64,000 nucleotides of DNA from Halopelagius fulvigenes (GCF_042662625.1 NZ_JBHSXH010000015.1:1550001-1614000), one strand, 5' to 3'; positions 16,346 to 24,706 are shown, counted from the stretch's first letter. The notes: generated from the letters alone by a model not told the origin. Numbers and translations: made by a program.

Positions 16346-16462
16346 CGGACGTACCGATCGTCGAGGTCGGAACGACCGATGTCGCGCCGGAGACGTCGGA
16401 TCGACGGAGGGGTAGTGACAACCCCCTCATCGGACCGATACGTTCCCAAAGCGGGCGGAGAA

Positions 16463-17080
16463 CTACCGAGGGTCCGCGTGGAGCGATTCGAGAATGAACT
16501 CGTCGATCGCCTTTCGTGTCTCCTGGGGCGCGTCGTCGTGACCGAGGGCGAGTTTGCGACCGCGAGCGGCGTGGATCACGTCCGTGATGAGCTGGCCCAT
16601 CCTCGCGGCGTCGACCTCGCGAAAGACGCCCTGCTCCATCCCGTCTTCGACGACTTCGGTGATGCTCGACCGGATCCGCTCGTAGTGGTCGTTGAAGATC
16701 TCTCGGTGTTGCTCGTCGTTCTGTGCGTGCGTGAACAGTTCGTGATAGACCTTCATCCGATCCCAGTGGCCGAAGTCCTCGAACTCGGGACCGAAGAGAC
16801 ACTGATCGATTCGAGCGTCGAGCTCCTCTCGGGGAGGTGCGTCCGGATCGACCTCCACGCTCCCCTCGTACTGTTGGATGATGTACTCGAGGAAGCGGGA
16901 CATCAGGTCGTACTTACCGTCGAAGTGGTAGTGGATGACCTGCCGCGTCATCTCCATCTCGTCTCCGATATCTCGCATCCTGAGTTCGCTGTATCCGTGC
17001 TTGCTGAGGGCGCGGAAGGTCGCCTCCATAATCGCCTCTTGAGTGTCGGTGGAGGCGGTCTCCTCGCCGGGGGGGCTCAT
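16463..17080 (-). CDS. TetR/AcrR-family transcriptional regulator
   Basis: A 205-residue TetR-type repressor. The N-terminal helix-turn-helix is at about 14-60, with A-I-M-E-A-T-F-R-A-L, M-R-D-I-G-D-E-M and the Y-H-Y-H-F-D-G-K-Y-D-L recognition and fourth-helix segment; the all-helical ligand-binding domain fills 70-200. It is divergent from the amidohydrolase at 17189, with operator B in the 108-base gap. The same palindrome stands before the CoA transferase and the propeller gene. The simplest reading is that this protein represses all three units and itself until a pathway compound binds (inference). Confidence 0.92.
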   Translation of the reverse strand: MSPPGEETASTDTQEAIMEATFRALSKHGYSELRMRDIGDEMEMTRQVIHYHFDGKYDLMSRFLEYIIQQYEGSVEVDPDAPPREELDARIDQCLFGPEFEDFGHWDRMKVYHELFTHAQNDEQHREIFNDHYERIRSSITEVVEDGMEQGVFREVDAARMGQLITDVIHAARGRKLALGHDDAPQETRKAIDEFILESLHADPR

Positions 17081-17136
17081 ATTACGGAATAGTCCGCTGC
17101 GATAGTTATATCGCTTGTCTTACCGAGTGTGCACCG

Positions 17137-17154
17137 ATTTACCGCACGGTAAAT
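17137..17154. promoter_or_regulatory. TetR-type operator B in the regulator/amidohydrolase gap
   Basis: Perfect inverted repeat ATTTACC-GCAC-GGTAAAT (7-bp arms), running directly into the TATA-like TTATTTA (17154-17160) that lies 29-35 bases before the amidohydrolase ATG. A protein bound here would block the TATA box and BRE. It is also about 57 bases upstream of the divergent regulator's ATG, near its TATA-like GATATAAC, so autoregulation is likely. Confidence 0.8.
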
Positions 17155-17188
17155 TATTTACAACCTTAGTCCGAATCACCGCTCGATC

Positions 17189-18547
17189 ATGACAGAGAAA
17201 GTCATACAGGGTGGGACGGTCGTCTCTCTCGACCCGGAGATCGGCGATGTAGAGGACGCCGACGTTCTCATGGAAGACGGCGAGATCGTCGAGATCGGAC
17301 GCGGACTGTCGACCTCGAACGCGGAAGTGATCGACGCGGAAGACCACATCGTGCTGCCGGGGTTCGTCGACTCTCACATCCACCTCTGGCAGACGCAGGT
17401 TCGAGGGATCGCGGGCGACTGGTCGTTGATGGGCGATTACTTCAGCGATATGCTCGGCAACATCGCCGGACTCTACCGACCCGAGGATATGTACCTCGGG
17501 AACCTGTTCGGCTCCCTCGAGAAGTTGTACACGGGGACGACGACGGCCATGGACTGGTCGCACGCGATCAACACACCCGAGCACGCGGAGCGAGCGGTTG
17601 ACGGCATCAAGGACGCCGGACTCAGGGCGGTGTACGCGTACGGCCCGCCCGGCGATGACGCCGAGAAGTGGTGGTTCGACAGTTCGACGCCGCATCCGGA
17701 GGAACAGGTCCGGGAACTCCGAGAGGAGAAGATCGCGGACGACGACCTTCTGTCGCTCGGCGTCGCCCTCCGGGGCCCGGACTTCACGACCGAGGAGGTG
17801 GCACGCGGAGACATCGAACTGGCCCGCGACCTCGGCGTCGTCGCGACCATTCACATGGGCGCGGCCCAGTGGACGTCCTCGGAGTACAACCCCGAGTATC
17901 AGGGCTTCGGCGCGATCGAGGACATGCTCGGGCCGGACGTGAACGTCGCCCACGCGAATCACTTCTCGCAGGAGGACATCGAACACGCCGTCGAGGAGGG
18001 GGTTTCCTTCTCGGCGACGCCGGAGGTGGAGATGCAGATGGGCCACGGCATCCCCGTGACCGGGAAGGTGATGGAGGCGGGCGGACGCCCGACGTGGGGC
18101 GTCGACGTCTGCTCCGGCGTCAGCGGCGATATGGGGAGTCAGATGCGGATCGGACTCCAAGTTCAGCGGATGCTGGAGAATCAGGAACTGCTCGAAGGGG
18201 GCGAGGACGTGATGGAGGTGAACATCACCGCCCGCGACACACTCGAGATGGCGACGATCGAAGGGGCGCGGGCGCTGAACATGGAAGACGAGATCGGGAC
18301 GCTCACGCCCGGGAAGCGGGCGGACATCATCATGATCGACACGAGTGACTTCATGACCGCTCCGAGCCATTCGCCGGTGCAGACCGCCGTGTTCCAGTCG
18401 GATCAGTCCCACATCGACACGGTACTCGTCGACGGGGAGGTCGTCGTCTCCGACGGGGAACTGAGGAACTCCAAGGTGAACGAGGAGTTCGACCGATTCG
18501 TCGAGTCCGGTCGTCGCCTCATCGGCGAGGCCGGCGTCGACCTCTGA
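17189..18547 (+). CDS. ATZ/TRZ-type metal-dependent amidohydrolase
   Basis: A 452-residue amidohydrolase-superfamily enzyme of the ATZ/TRZ and cytosine-deaminase type, which hydrolyses C-N or C-Cl bonds of heterocycles. Metal ligands seen in order: D-S-H-I-H-L near residue 62, H in A-T-I-H-M-G near 215, H in V-A-H-A-N-H near 255, and D in W-G-V-D-V-C-S-G near 310. The C-terminal L-T-P-G-K-R-A-D-I-I strand closes the small beta domain. The substrate is unknown; the context (CoA transferase, FAH-family enzyme) suggests breakdown of a ring or amide compound. It is controlled by operator B and has high GATC content, like its neighbours. Confidence 0.9.
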   Translation: MTEKVIQGGTVVSLDPEIGDVEDADVLMEDGEIVEIGRGLSTSNAEVIDAEDHIVLPGFVDSHIHLWQTQVRGIAGDWSLMGDYFSDMLGNIAGLYRPEDMYLGNLFGSLEKLYTGTTTAMDWSHAINTPEHAERAVDGIKDAGLRAVYAYGPPGDDAEKWWFDSSTPHPEEQVRELREEKIADDDLLSLGVALRGPDFTTEEVARGDIELARDLGVVATIHMGAAQWTSSEYNPEYQGFGAIEDMLGPDVNVAHANHFSQEDIEHAVEEGVSFSATPEVEMQMGHGIPVTGKVMEAGGRPTWGVDVCSGVSGDMGSQMRIGLQVQRMLENQELLEGGEDVMEVNITARDTLEMATIEGARALNMEDEIGTLTPGKRADIIMIDTSDFMTAPSHSPVQTAVFQSDQSHIDTVLVDGEVVVSDGELRNSKVNEEFDRFVESGRRLIGEAGVDL

Positions 18548-18602
18548 ACTGCGTTCGCCCGTATTTATCATCAACTGACAGTGAGCATTACGACACACGA
18601 AG

Positions 18603-19490
18603 ATGCGACTCGGACAATACAGTACGGAAGACGCGGAGGAAGCGTGGACGGGAATACGACTCGACGACGAGACGGTGGTGAACCTCCCGGAGGCCGGTGC
18701 GGCCGCCGGCGTCGAACTCCCGAGAACGAGTACAGATCTGCTCGCCAGTTGGGAGTGGCGGGAGAAGACCGAACTCGCCGTCAAGTACGCCGAAGAGACC
18801 GAAACCGGACTCTACGACCTCGACGGCGTCACCCGGCACGCGCCGGTCACGAACCCCGGGAAGGTCGTCTGCGTCGGGTTGAACTACCGAGACCACGCCG
18901 AGGAGGGGGACAATCCGATCCCCGACACGCCGGTACTCTTCTCGAAGTTCCCGACGACGGTGACGGGGCCGAACGGCACGATCGCGTGGGATCCAGACCT
19001 GACGGGGAAAGTCGACTACGAGGCGGAGTTGGTCGTCGTCATCGGTCGCGAGGCCCGACGCGTAGACGAGGACGAGGCGCTTGAGCACGTCGCCGGATTC
19101 CTCGTCGGAAACGACGTCTCGGCGCGCGATCTCCAGCACGGTGACGGTCAGTGGGTGCGCGGGAAGAGCCTCGACTCGTTCGCGCCGATCGGGCCGGAGT
19201 TGGTTACGCCCGACGAGGTGTCCGACCCGCACGACTTGGACATCTGGGCGGAGGTGAACGGCGAACGACTGCAGGACTCCTCGACGTCGAATCTCATCTT
19301 CGGGATCGACGAGCTCGTCTCCTTCTGCAGTCAGGCGTTCACGCTCGAGCCGGGCGATCTCCTCTTCACCGGAACGCCGCCCGGCGTGGGGGTCTATCGG
19401 GAGCCGCCGGTGTTGCTGGAGGACGGCGACAGCGTCACGATCGGGATCGAGGAACTCGGCGAGTTGACGAACGACTGCGCGTTCGAGTAG
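18603..19490 (+). CDS. fumarylacetoacetate hydrolase-family protein
   Basis: A 295-residue FAH-family enzyme; members hydrolyse, hydrate or decarboxylate beta-keto or acylpyruvate acids. The C-terminal catalytic domain (about 85-290) shows V-C-V-G-L-N-Y-R-D-H-A-E-E, the metal-binding D-Y-E-A-E-L-V-V-V-I-G, the V-G-N-D-V-S-A-R-D segment, and G-D-L-L-F-T-G-T-P-P-G-V-G. It follows the amidohydrolase by 55 bases and has its own TATA-like TTTATCATC but no operator palindrome. It probably acts late in the same pathway (inference). Confidence 0.92.
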   Translation: MRLGQYSTEDAEEAWTGIRLDDETVVNLPEAGAAAGVELPRTSTDLLASWEWREKTELAVKYAEETETGLYDLDGVTRHAPVTNPGKVVCVGLNYRDHAEEGDNPIPDTPVLFSKFPTTVTGPNGTIAWDPDLTGKVDYEAELVVVIGREARRVDEDEALEHVAGFLVGNDVSARDLQHGDGQWVRGKSLDSFAPIGPELVTPDEVSDPHDLDIWAEVNGERLQDSSTSNLIFGIDELVSFCSQAFTLEPGDLLFTGTPPGVGVYREPPVLLEDGDSVTIGIEELGELTNDCAFE

Positions 19491-19505
19491 GCCGGCGCGG
19501 CGCTC

Positions 19506-20513
19506 TCAGCCGGAGAACCCGTACACCTCTCGCGGGTTTTCGAGCACGACCCGCCGGATCGCGTCCGGCTCGATGCCGTAGCGGTACAGTTCGAAGATCG
19601 CTCGCTTGATCGCGTACGGATCCGTCCGGAGGACGTTCGCGCAGTCGGTGTCGATCATGATCCGCTCGGGCCCGTACTCGTCGATGGCGTCGGCCACGTC
19701 CGCCGCGTCGACGCCGATCAGCCACGAGTGACCGATGGTGAAGCTGAGGTAGCAGTCCGTCTCGCGCATCAGATAGTCGGTGTTGTTCTGGTCGGCGTGC
19801 GAGGCGACGACCCGCGTCTCGTCCAAACCGGCGTCGCGCGCCGCCTCGACGTCGATCTTCACCGATTCTAAGGCGGGGTTCTCGCCCGTGATCACCGGAC
19901 GCTGACCGAGCGTCGTGTTCTTCTCGTAGCCGGGGATCCCCAGTCTGGGCCGGTAGCTTCGCCCGCCGCTACCGCCGGAACGGTTCGGCGTGTGGAGAAT
20001 CACGGGCAGGCCGTGATCGTCGGCGATCTCCATCTGCGCCTGAACGACGGCGCGTTGCTCGTCGACCTCCCACGACTCGGCGTGTTGGGACGGAGTCACG
20101 CCGGTTTCGCCGACGGCGACCACCTCGTCGAGAGCGCAGTAGTCGTCCATCGCATCGAGCAACTCGTCGGGGTTCTCGATGCGGACGCCGGTGTGGATAC
20201 CGAGTCCGAGTCGGGGAGTGAAAAAGTGGTTCTGTTCGATCGCGGCTCGGCGGTTGACGGCGTCGTCCCACAGGTAGCGAACGTCGTCGGCCTCCACCGG
20301 CTTGTACGGCGTCCAGTGGTATCCCGATGCGACCATGACCATCCCCTCGCAGCCGGAGAGCGCGTACCGTTCGCGGTCGTCCCACGAGAGCGTGTGCGCG
20401 TGGTTATGGCCGTCTATCCACGGCAGGTTGAGTAACTCTGTCGGAAGCGAGGGCGGTTCGTCGTCCAGATGCGCCGCGTCGGTCGGTCGCTTTGTGGGTT
20501 CGGTCGGGTTCAT
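19506..20513 (-). CDS. TatD-like metal-dependent hydrolase
   Basis: A 335-residue amidohydrolase-fold protein. Ligand set in order: I-D-G-H-N-H-A-H near residue 33, E in A-V-G-E-T-G near 138, H in V-I-L-H-T-P-N near 170, H in V-A-S-H-A-D near 240, and D in I-M-I-D-T-D near 290. That order (HxH, E, H, H, D) is the TatD pattern. TatD proteins are phosphoesterases or nucleases, but divergent members hydrolyse other bonds, and the catabolic setting favours a small-molecule substrate here. It is oriented opposite to its neighbours and divergent from the propeller gene, with operator C in the shared promoter region. Confidence 0.85.
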   Translation of the reverse strand: MNPTEPTKRPTDAAHLDDEPPSLPTELLNLPWIDGHNHAHTLSWDDRERYALSGCEGMVMVASGYHWTPYKPVEADDVRYLWDDAVNRRAAIEQNHFFTPRLGLGIHTGVRIENPDELLDAMDDYCALDEVVAVGETGVTPSQHAESWEVDEQRAVVQAQMEIADDHGLPVILHTPNRSGGSGGRSYRPRLGIPGYEKNTTLGQRPVITGENPALESVKIDVEAARDAGLDETRVVASHADQNNTDYLMRETDCYLSFTIGHSWLIGVDAADVADAIDEYGPERIMIDTDCANVLRTDPYAIKRAIFELYRYGIEPDAIRRVVLENPREVYGFSG

Positions 20514-20585
20514 GGGAGGGGAAGCGCGTACTGGCGGTCGAGAGTGACGTCCGTCGACTCCCGTTCGGAAGGGCCTTACTTAGCG

Positions 20586-20603
20586 TTTTACGGCTCGGTA
20601 AAT
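20586..20603. promoter_or_regulatory. TetR-type operator C
   Basis: Imperfect copy of the island operator: TTTTACG-GCTC-GGTAAAT, with five of seven arm positions paired. It runs into the TATA-like AATATTTATTAG (20602-20613) about 24-34 bases before the propeller gene's ATG at 20636, and also lies about 75 bases before the divergent TatD-like gene. Position relative to TATA is the same as for operator B. Confidence 0.65.
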
Positions 20604-20612
20604 ATTTATTAG

Positions 20613-20628
20613 TATGCCATACGGCATC
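20613..20628. promoter_or_regulatory. second palindrome between TATA box and start, same CCATACGG core as operator A
   Basis: TATGCC-ATAC-GGCATC has 5-bp perfect arms (ATGCC/GGCAT) around the same ATAC centre as operator A. It lies immediately downstream of the TATA box and ends 8 bases before the ATG. It could be an additional half-strength operator for the same regulator or a site for another protein. Confidence 0.45.
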
Positions 20629-20635
20629 ACAACAC

Positions 20636-21682
20636 ATGACGCTCCTGATCGGAACAGACGAGGGACTGTACCGGGTCGACAGGATCCCGTTCGAGAGAGG
20701 TGACGCGGAGCGGATCTTAGACTGCGGCGTCGTGACCGCCGTTCGGACGTTCGACCACGTCGAGGGCGTCTTCGTCGCGTCATCGGAGGGGGCATTCCGT
20801 TCGAGAGGCGACGGCGACGCGTGGACAGATTTGGGCGTCCCGCTGGGTGACCGATTTTGGCACGCCGGACAGAGCGAGGTCTGGTCGATACTCGCCACCG
20901 CGGACGGGGCGCTGTACGCGGGAACGAACGACCCCTACATCTACCGATCGATCGACGATGGCGAGACGTGGTCGGAACTGAAGGGGTTCCGCGACCTGCC
21001 TTCGAGAGGCCACTGGGAGTCGCCGATCGATCCCCACTACGCACGACTCCGCGCGTTGGAGTCCGTTCCCGGTCGTCCGAATCGACTGATCGCGGGGGTC
21101 GAGGCCGGAGGAATTCACCTCAGCAACGACGGAGGACAGACGTGGCTCGACCGGCGCGAGACGATCATCGACGACGTCCACCAGATCCTCCCGATCTCCG
21201 AAGACGTCTGGCTCGCGACGACCGGGTACCTCGACCACGATCTGGAGAACCTCGGTCTCGGCCACGCCGTCGGCGAGGGAGGCCTCTACCGAACGACTGA
21301 CGCGGGAGACTCGTGGGACCGGATCGATACGGGAAACGACTTCTCGTACATCCGGCGCGTGTTCGCTCACGACGGGACGGTCTTCTTCTGCGGCGGCGAG
21401 GAAGCCCCGCCCGCGTGGGTGAACGACGAGCACGAGGCGGCGCTGTTCGAGTCGACGAACTTCGGTCGCGACTTCGAACGCGTCCCGTATCCGGGCGAAC
21501 CGCACGAGGTCATCGAGACGTGGGACGTGCACGAGGGCGACGTCGTCTGCGGGTCGGGACTGTTCGACGTGCCGGACGCGCGAGAGGACGTCGAGGGCCG
21601 CATCATGCGTCGGGACGACGACGGCACATACCACAGCGTCGGCCGAGTGGAGTCGAACGTCAGTCGTATCGCCGCCCTCTGA
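20636..21682 (+). CDS. Asp-box (BNR-like) beta-propeller protein
   Basis: A 348-residue protein made of propeller blades. Asp-box motifs (S/T-x-D-x-G-x-x-W) are visible at S-I-D-D-G-E-T-W, S-N-D-G-G-Q-T-W and T-T-D-A-G-D-S-W, with a degenerate fourth at S-T-N-F-G-R-D-F. No signal peptide is seen, so it is probably cytoplasmic. Asp-box propellers occur in sialidases and in WD40/YVTN-like proteins of unknown function; the catalytic residues of sialidases are not evident. Promoter placement under operator C ties it to the island's pathway, perhaps as a lactonase-like enzyme or sensor (inference). Confidence 0.82.
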   Translation: MTLLIGTDEGLYRVDRIPFERGDAERILDCGVVTAVRTFDHVEGVFVASSEGAFRSRGDGDAWTDLGVPLGDRFWHAGQSEVWSILATADGALYAGTNDPYIYRSIDDGETWSELKGFRDLPSRGHWESPIDPHYARLRALESVPGRPNRLIAGVEAGGIHLSNDGGQTWLDRRETIIDDVHQILPISEDVWLATTGYLDHDLENLGLGHAVGEGGLYRTTDAGDSWDRIDTGNDFSYIRRVFAHDGTVFFCGGEEAPPAWVNDEHEAALFESTNFGRDFERVPYPGEPHEVIETWDVHEGDVVCGSGLFDVPDAREDVEGRIMRRDDDGTYHSVGRVESNVSRIAAL

Positions 21683-21748
21683 CCGGGAAGACGATTCCGG
21701 AGAAGAACAGTTCGCGAACCATCGACGCAATCTCCGACCACCGACTCA

Positions 21749-22132
21749 ATGACATCGAACGATCCACCGTCTGCGCTCGGCCGACTCCTGTACAGCGGAA
21801 TCCTCGCCTACATGGCGATTGACGGATTCAAAAACAACGAGAAGCGAGTGAAGGCCGCGGAAGCCAGCGGAGTACCCGCCCCGGAGTTGCTCGTTCCGTT
21901 CGTCACCGGAATGCTGTTCGTCGCCAATCTCGGGATCCTCCTTTGGAAGTATCCGCGCGCTTCGGCGGGTGCCCTCGTCGTGTTCTTCCTCGGAACGACG
22001 CCGGTCATCCACAACTTCTGGACGATGGAGGGTGAGGAGCGTCAGGGGAACAAGATCAACTTCCTGAAGAACTGCGCGCTACTCGGCTGTAGCATCATGC
22101 TGCTGGACGAGGCGGCGAAGACGGCCGACTGA
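21749..22132 (+). CDS. DoxX-family membrane protein
   Basis: A 127-residue protein with about four hydrophobic segments. Features of the DoxX family are G-R-L-L-Y-S-G-I-L-A-Y-M-A-I-D-G-F at the start, the central P-x-L-L-V-P-F-V-T-G-M-L-F-V-A-N-L-G segment, H-N-F-W, and the late N-F-L-K-N-C-A-L-L-G motif. DoxX proteins are quinone- or redox-linked membrane components whose exact role varies. It closes the island, 66 bases after the propeller gene, and is likely co-transcribed with it. ATG at 21749. Confidence 0.85.
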   Translation: MTSNDPPSALGRLLYSGILAYMAIDGFKNNEKRVKAAEASGVPAPELLVPFVTGMLFVANLGILLWKYPRASAGALVVFFLGTTPVIHNFWTMEGEERQGNKINFLKNCALLGCSIMLLDEAAKTAD

Positions 22133-22380
22133 CGCCACGTCTCTTCCGCGCACGGGTTCTGTTTCTGTTCTCGTGTACGGAACGTCGCCGGCGGCCGTCG
22201 ATGGAGGGTGCCGAAGGACTTCGCGGTCGAGAGGTGGCGTTCAGCGAGTAGGCGCGATAGACCGCGAGGAGTAGTCGGAGTAGTGGCTTCGTTTCGTCAG
22301 CCGTAGTCGCGGGGAGTCGCCCGCGCGCAGTCGCGCCCGACGCACGGGAACACTCTATCACACCGAGAAACCGGGGGGAT

Positions 22381-22387
22381 TTTTAAG
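22381..22387 (+). promoter_or_regulatory. TATA box of pcn
   Basis: GGGGGGATTTTTAAG: a TTTTAAG box (22381-22387) preceded by a purine-rich BRE-like stretch, 24-30 bases before the PCNA ATG at 22411, as expected for a leaderless haloarchaeal mRNA. Confidence 0.7.
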
Positions 22388-22410
22388 CCCGATATCCTAT
22401 CACCGTCCAT

Positions 22411-23154
22411 ATGTTCAAGGCCATCGTCAGCGCCTCCACGCTCCGGGACGCGCTGGATTCGGTGAGCGTACTCGTCGACGAGTGTAAGATACGACTCAAC
22501 GAGGACGGACTCGCGATTCGTGCCGTGGACCCCGCGAACGTCGGCATGGTCGATCTGTCTCTCGACGCCGCGGCGTTCGAGTCCTACGAGGCCGATGGCG
22601 GCGTCATCGGCGTCAACCTCTCGAAACTCGAAGACTTCGTCGGCATGGCCGACTCCAGCCAGCTCGTCGAGCTCGAACTCGACGAGGAGACGCGGAAGCT
22701 GAACATCCGCATCGAGGGGCTCTCCTCGACGCTGGCGCTCATCGACCCCGACTCCATCCGGCAGGAACCCGACATCCCGGACCTCGATCTGGCCGCCGAA
22801 ATCGTCCTCGAAGGCGCGCAACTCGACCGCGGTATTAAGGCCGCGGACATGGTCTCCGACCACGTCCGCCTCCGCGTGGACGACGTCGAGGAGGCGTTCC
22901 ACATCCAAGCGCAGGGCGACACCGACGACGTGGACTTCGAGCTCGACGCCGAGGACCTCATCGACCTCACCGCCGGGCAGGCCGACTCGCTGTTCTCCCT
23001 GGACTACCTCAAGGACATGAACAAGGCCATCCCGAAGGACGCCGAGGTCACCGTCGAACTCGGCGAGGAGTTCCCCGTCAAGCTGCACTACCGCGTCGCG
23101 GAGGGGCAGGGCAACGTCACCTACATGCTCGCGCCGCGCATCCAGAGCGACTGA
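22411..23154 (+). CDS. pcn: DNA polymerase sliding clamp (PCNA)
   Basis: Trimeric ring clamp that tethers replicative polymerases, FEN1, ligase and others to DNA. The 247-residue protein starts M-F-K-A-I-V-S-A, has the V-D-P-A-N-V-G-M-V-D-L motif near residue 40, a two-domain repeat with the acidic inter-domain connector around residues 118-130 (D-P-D-S-I-R-Q-E-P-D-I-P), and the C-terminal Y-M-L-A-P-R-I strand. Length and order are exactly those of archaeal PCNA. It has its own promoter and sits just right of the catabolic island. Confidence 0.98.
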   Translation: MFKAIVSASTLRDALDSVSVLVDECKIRLNEDGLAIRAVDPANVGMVDLSLDAAAFESYEADGGVIGVNLSKLEDFVGMADSSQLVELELDEETRKLNIRIEGLSSTLALIDPDSIRQEPDIPDLDLAAEIVLEGAQLDRGIKAADMVSDHVRLRVDDVEEAFHIQAQGDTDDVDFELDAEDLIDLTAGQADSLFSLDYLKDMNKAIPKDAEVTVELGEEFPVKLHYRVAEGQGNVTYMLAPRIQSD

Positions 23155-23194
23155 AGACGCTCTCTCTTCTCGTTTTCGCCGTCGGCACGACCGA

Positions 23195-24592
23195 TCACTC
23201 GTCTCCCGCGCCCGTCTCGACGCTCTCGCCGTCGTCGCGGCGAGCGGTTCGAACGGTTCGGGCCGCGAGGAGGGCGACCACCGGAACGACGAGTACCGCG
23301 CCGGCGACAAACGGCGACCAGTACGCGACGACGTAGAGCGCCGCCATCGACGGCGGACCGACGGTTCGCCCGAGGCTCCCCGCGCCCTGGGTGACGCCGA
23401 AGGCGTTGCCCTGCCTGTCGGCGGGGACCGACCGCGAGACGAGCGTGGAGAGGGCGACGTTCAGCAGGCTGTTTCCGAGCGAGAGGCCCGCCAAGACGAG
23501 CAGTAAGGCGAGAACCGAGGCGGTGAGCCACGGGGGGCCGCCGACTTCGGGAACGGCCGAGCCGAGGGCGTGGGAGAACGGAAGCGCCGCGAGGGCGACG
23601 GCGAGAATCGTCGCGCCCGCGACGGCGACGGCGCGTTCCCCGTACCGACGGGAGAGGCGGCCCACGACGACGCCCTGATTCAGCACGGCGAGGACGCCGA
23701 CGTAGGAGAGGAGAAGCGCGGTCTGCGTCTCGTCGTAGCCGTACAGGTCCGCGGCGTACGGGATGAACATGACCTGAATCCCCGAGAACGCGACGGAGAC
23801 GAGGAAGAAGGAGACGACGAGGCCGCGAATCGACGGGTCGCGGAGCGCGCCCGCGAACTGGCCGACGAGCGTCGTCCGACTCGCGACCCCCCGAGTCCGG
23901 TTCGGTTCCGGGAGAAACAGCGCGGCGGACGCGAACGCGACCAGGCTGAAGAACGCGGCGGCGAAACTCGGCAGCGAGAAGCGCGTCGCGGGGACGAATT
24001 GGGGGAGAACGGTCCGGGCCGCCGCGACGGCCTCCTCGCTGGCGAAGACGCCGCCGATGGCGGGGCCGAAGACGAACCCGAGGCCGAACGCCGCGCCGAC
24101 GAGTCCGAGGGCGGCGGCGCGGCGGTCCGCGGGCGTCACGTCCGCGATGTACGCCTGCGCGGTGGCGATGTTGCCGCCCATCGCGCCCGCGAGCATCCGC
24201 GAGGCGAACAGCGTCGCCAGCGCCGGCACGGTGCCGAAGAGGATGCCCACCTGCGTCCCCAACCCGAACACCGTCCACGCGACGGTGTTGCCCGCGAGCG
24301 ACAGCATCAGCACCGGACGGCGGCCGCGCGAGTCCGAGACGCGCCCGAGAAGCGGCGCGGAGAGGAACTGCATCGCCGAGTAGGAGGCGGCGAGCAGGCC
24401 GATGAACACGTCGCTGGTGGCGAAGCTACGGACGTAGAAGGGCAGGATGGGGATGACGACGCCGAAGCCGAGTAGGTCGACGAAGACGATGCCGACCACG
24501 ATGGCGAGGGCGCCTTTCGGCGCGTCTACCGACTCCGCGGGCGGAGCGTCGGGCGACCCGGGACCGGCGGATGCGCCCTCCGGTGTACTCAC
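23195..24592 (-). CDS. MFS transporter (multidrug/tetracycline-efflux-like)
   Basis: A major facilitator superfamily protein of about 465 residues with twelve hydrophobic segments. The first helix is followed by G-F-G-V-V-I-P-I-L-P, and the cytoplasmic loop 2-3 carries G-R-V-S-D-S-R-G-R-R-P-V, the standard MFS motif A. These features match the TetA/DHA1 type of drug-proton antiporters. The acidic Pro/Ser/Ala-rich N-terminal 25 residues are cytoplasmic. GTG at 24592 was chosen because a TATA-like TAGAATTA lies about 28 bases upstream; a second in-frame GTG at 24604 is possible. Confidence 0.9.
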   Translation of the reverse strand: MSTPEGASAGPGSPDAPPAESVDAPKGALAIVVGIVFVDLLGFGVVIPILPFYVRSFATSDVFIGLLAASYSAMQFLSAPLLGRVSDSRGRRPVLMLSLAGNTVAWTVFGLGTQVGILFGTVPALATLFASRMLAGAMGGNIATAQAYIADVTPADRRAAALGLVGAAFGLGFVFGPAIGGVFASEEAVAAARTVLPQFVPATRFSLPSFAAAFFSLVAFASAALFLPEPNRTRGVASRTTLVGQFAGALRDPSIRGLVVSFFLVSVAFSGIQVMFIPYAADLYGYDETQTALLLSYVGVLAVLNQGVVVGRLSRRYGERAVAVAGATILAVALAALPFSHALGSAVPEVGGPPWLTASVLALLLVLAGLSLGNSLLNVALSTLVSRSVPADRQGNAFGVTQGAGSLGRTVGPPSMAALYVVAYWSPFVAGAVLVVPVVALLAARTVRTARRDDGESVETGAGDE

Positions 24593-24706
24593 GCCCCACC
24601 GCACGGGCGGTGGAGCCGTAATTCTACCGACTAGTCAGTCCGATAATAGTTCAGGGTGTCGAGTCAATCCGGCGGGCGGCGACGCCGCCGGGGACGACGC
24701 TCCGGA

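Noticed and set aside
17120..18784. 554-codon open frame on the minus strand
   Set aside because: Antisense shadow of the amidohydrolase, whose metal ligands are clear on the plus strand.
22133..22410. possible small gene before pcn (minus-strand frame with L-L-R-L-L-L-A-V-Y-R-A-Y)
   Set aside because: Rest of the frame is Arg/Ser/Pro-rich and lacks a credible start; treated as promoter region.
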